Both the position numbers and the translations under genes were made by a program. Source: Rubinisphaera italica (GTDB lineage: Bacteria; Planctomycetota; Planctomycetia; Planctomycetales; Planctomycetaceae). Taken from it: a stretch of DNA of 64,000 nucleotides. The notes beneath the pieces were generated by a model. That model did not search any database, was not told where the DNA came from, and saw only the letters and a list, made by a program, of their open reading frames with translations. The stretch lies in contig NZ_SJPG01000001.1 of the NCBI RefSeq assembly GCF_007859715.1, forward strand, positions 4,366,728 through 4,430,727. Direction: 5' to 3'. Below, in pieces: positions 63,691 through 64,000 of the stretch (positions are counted from its first letter, which is position 1; each line of letters starts with the position of its first letter).

Positions 63691-64000
63691 ATGGTTATCT
63701 CTCCGAAATATCAATATGCCTTTGTAAGCACTGTTAAAGGGGGAACGAATTCCTTGTACGATGTGCTCACCACACATTACGAAGGAGTTCGATACGGCGA
63801 TTTTCATTGCAATGATGTCCATGAAATCCCGAAAAACTGGCTGATCTTTTCGACGTGCCGAAACCCGTATGTAAGGGCCGTTTCGATCTGGTGGAGCACT
63901 TGTATGCGTGGTAAGGATCGCTATCAGTTTCGTCAGCTCTGCAGCAACCCCGACTCCTTTGAAGAATTCGCCGAATGGGCCGCTGCTGTACAGCCAGAAT
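63691..64000 (+). CDS. Sulfotransferase family protein, 3' end beyond the window
   Basis: About 103 residues are visible, then the window ends. ATG at 63691 has AAGGAG upstream. [16 protein letters not shown] matches the 5'-phosphosulfate-binding loop of Sulfotransfer_2-like enzymes and [15 protein letters not shown] the 3'-phosphate-binding segment, both for PAPS. It likely sulfates a carbohydrate; the acceptor is unknown. Truncated only by the window end. Confidence 0.75.
   Translation, partial: MVISPKYQYAFVSTVKGGTNSLYDVLTTHYEGVRYGDFHCNDVHEIPKNWLIFSTCRNPYVRAVSIWWSTCMRGKDRYQFRQLCSNPDSFEEFAEWAAAVQPE

Overview
This window looks like a chromosomal segment of a planctomycete, probably of the order Planctomycetales. 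The evidence is the gene content: a prepilin-like DUF1559 protein, a Tat-exported DUF1501 protein, four Gfo/Idh/MocA oxidoreductases (two with twin-arginine signals), a sulfatase, a DUF1207 protein, a carbohydrate acetyl-esterase of the sialate O-acetylesterase type, a squalene-cyclase-fold protein, an NPCBM metalloprotease, and many dispersed palindromic repeats between genes. Base composition is moderate by eye, and genes sit on both strands in short operons. The species cannot be named from sequence alone. There is no rRNA, CRISPR array or intact mobile element; there is one tRNA.

Layout. 0.6-4.6 kb: periplasmic glucan operon opgG - small coupled ORF - opgH. 4.6-8.4 kb, minus strand: membrane-anchored prenyltransferase-fold protein, deoxyhypusine synthase-like protein, SDR. 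8.7-14.1 kb: Gfo/Idh/MocA, small hypothetical, quinone reductase, PAP2 phosphatase, DUF1501 protein. 14.35-14.95 kb: tRNA-Ala(GGC) followed by the decayed C-terminus of a tyrosine recombinase. 15-18.6 kb: GspE-type ATPase, STAS membrane protein, SPFH protein with a zinc-ribbon tail. 18.7-25.2 kb: Gfo/Idh/MocA, large lipoprotein, nucleoside hydrolase-like protein, IlvD. 25.7-29.9 kb: mtaB overlapping a STAS gene, tmk, an ftsW/rodA homologue. 29.9-39.8 kb: DUF1207, TetR, sulfatase, VOC, amidohydrolase, esterase, small membrane protein, FHA, DsbD-like protein. 40.2-42.1 kb: ispF, ruvC, ruvA. 42.1-51.7 kb: oxidoreductases, SMP-30/esterase fusion, DUF1990 with DUF2459, a Cys-pair membrane protein, WYL regulator, glycine-pentad protein, TIM-barrel isomerase, YkgJ-type protein. 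51.8-57.4 kb: PduO-type adenosyltransferase, coiled-coil/STN-like exported protein, His-rich exported protein, DUF1559, L-serine dehydratase. 57.8-64 kb: metalloprotease, a probable hydroxyproline catabolic pair with a divergent PAS-AraC regulator, a methyltransferase and a sulfotransferase cut by the window end.

How the genes work together. Most of the window is housekeeping (ilvD, ispF, ruvCA, tmk, mtaB, sdaA) mixed with planctomycete envelope and polysaccharide functions. Coherent modules are the opg operon, the hydroxyproline epimerase/DapA-like pair with its regulator, and translationally overlapping pairs (mtaB-STAS, ilvD-nucleoside hydrolase, DUF1990-DUF2459). I did not find a defence island or a biosynthetic cluster. 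The most unusual items are the recombinase relic at the tRNA, the coupled small ORF inside the opg operon, the nucleoside hydrolase that has lost active-site aspartates, the glycine-pentad protein, the Cys-pair and His-rich exported proteins, and several families of long palindromic intergenic repeats.
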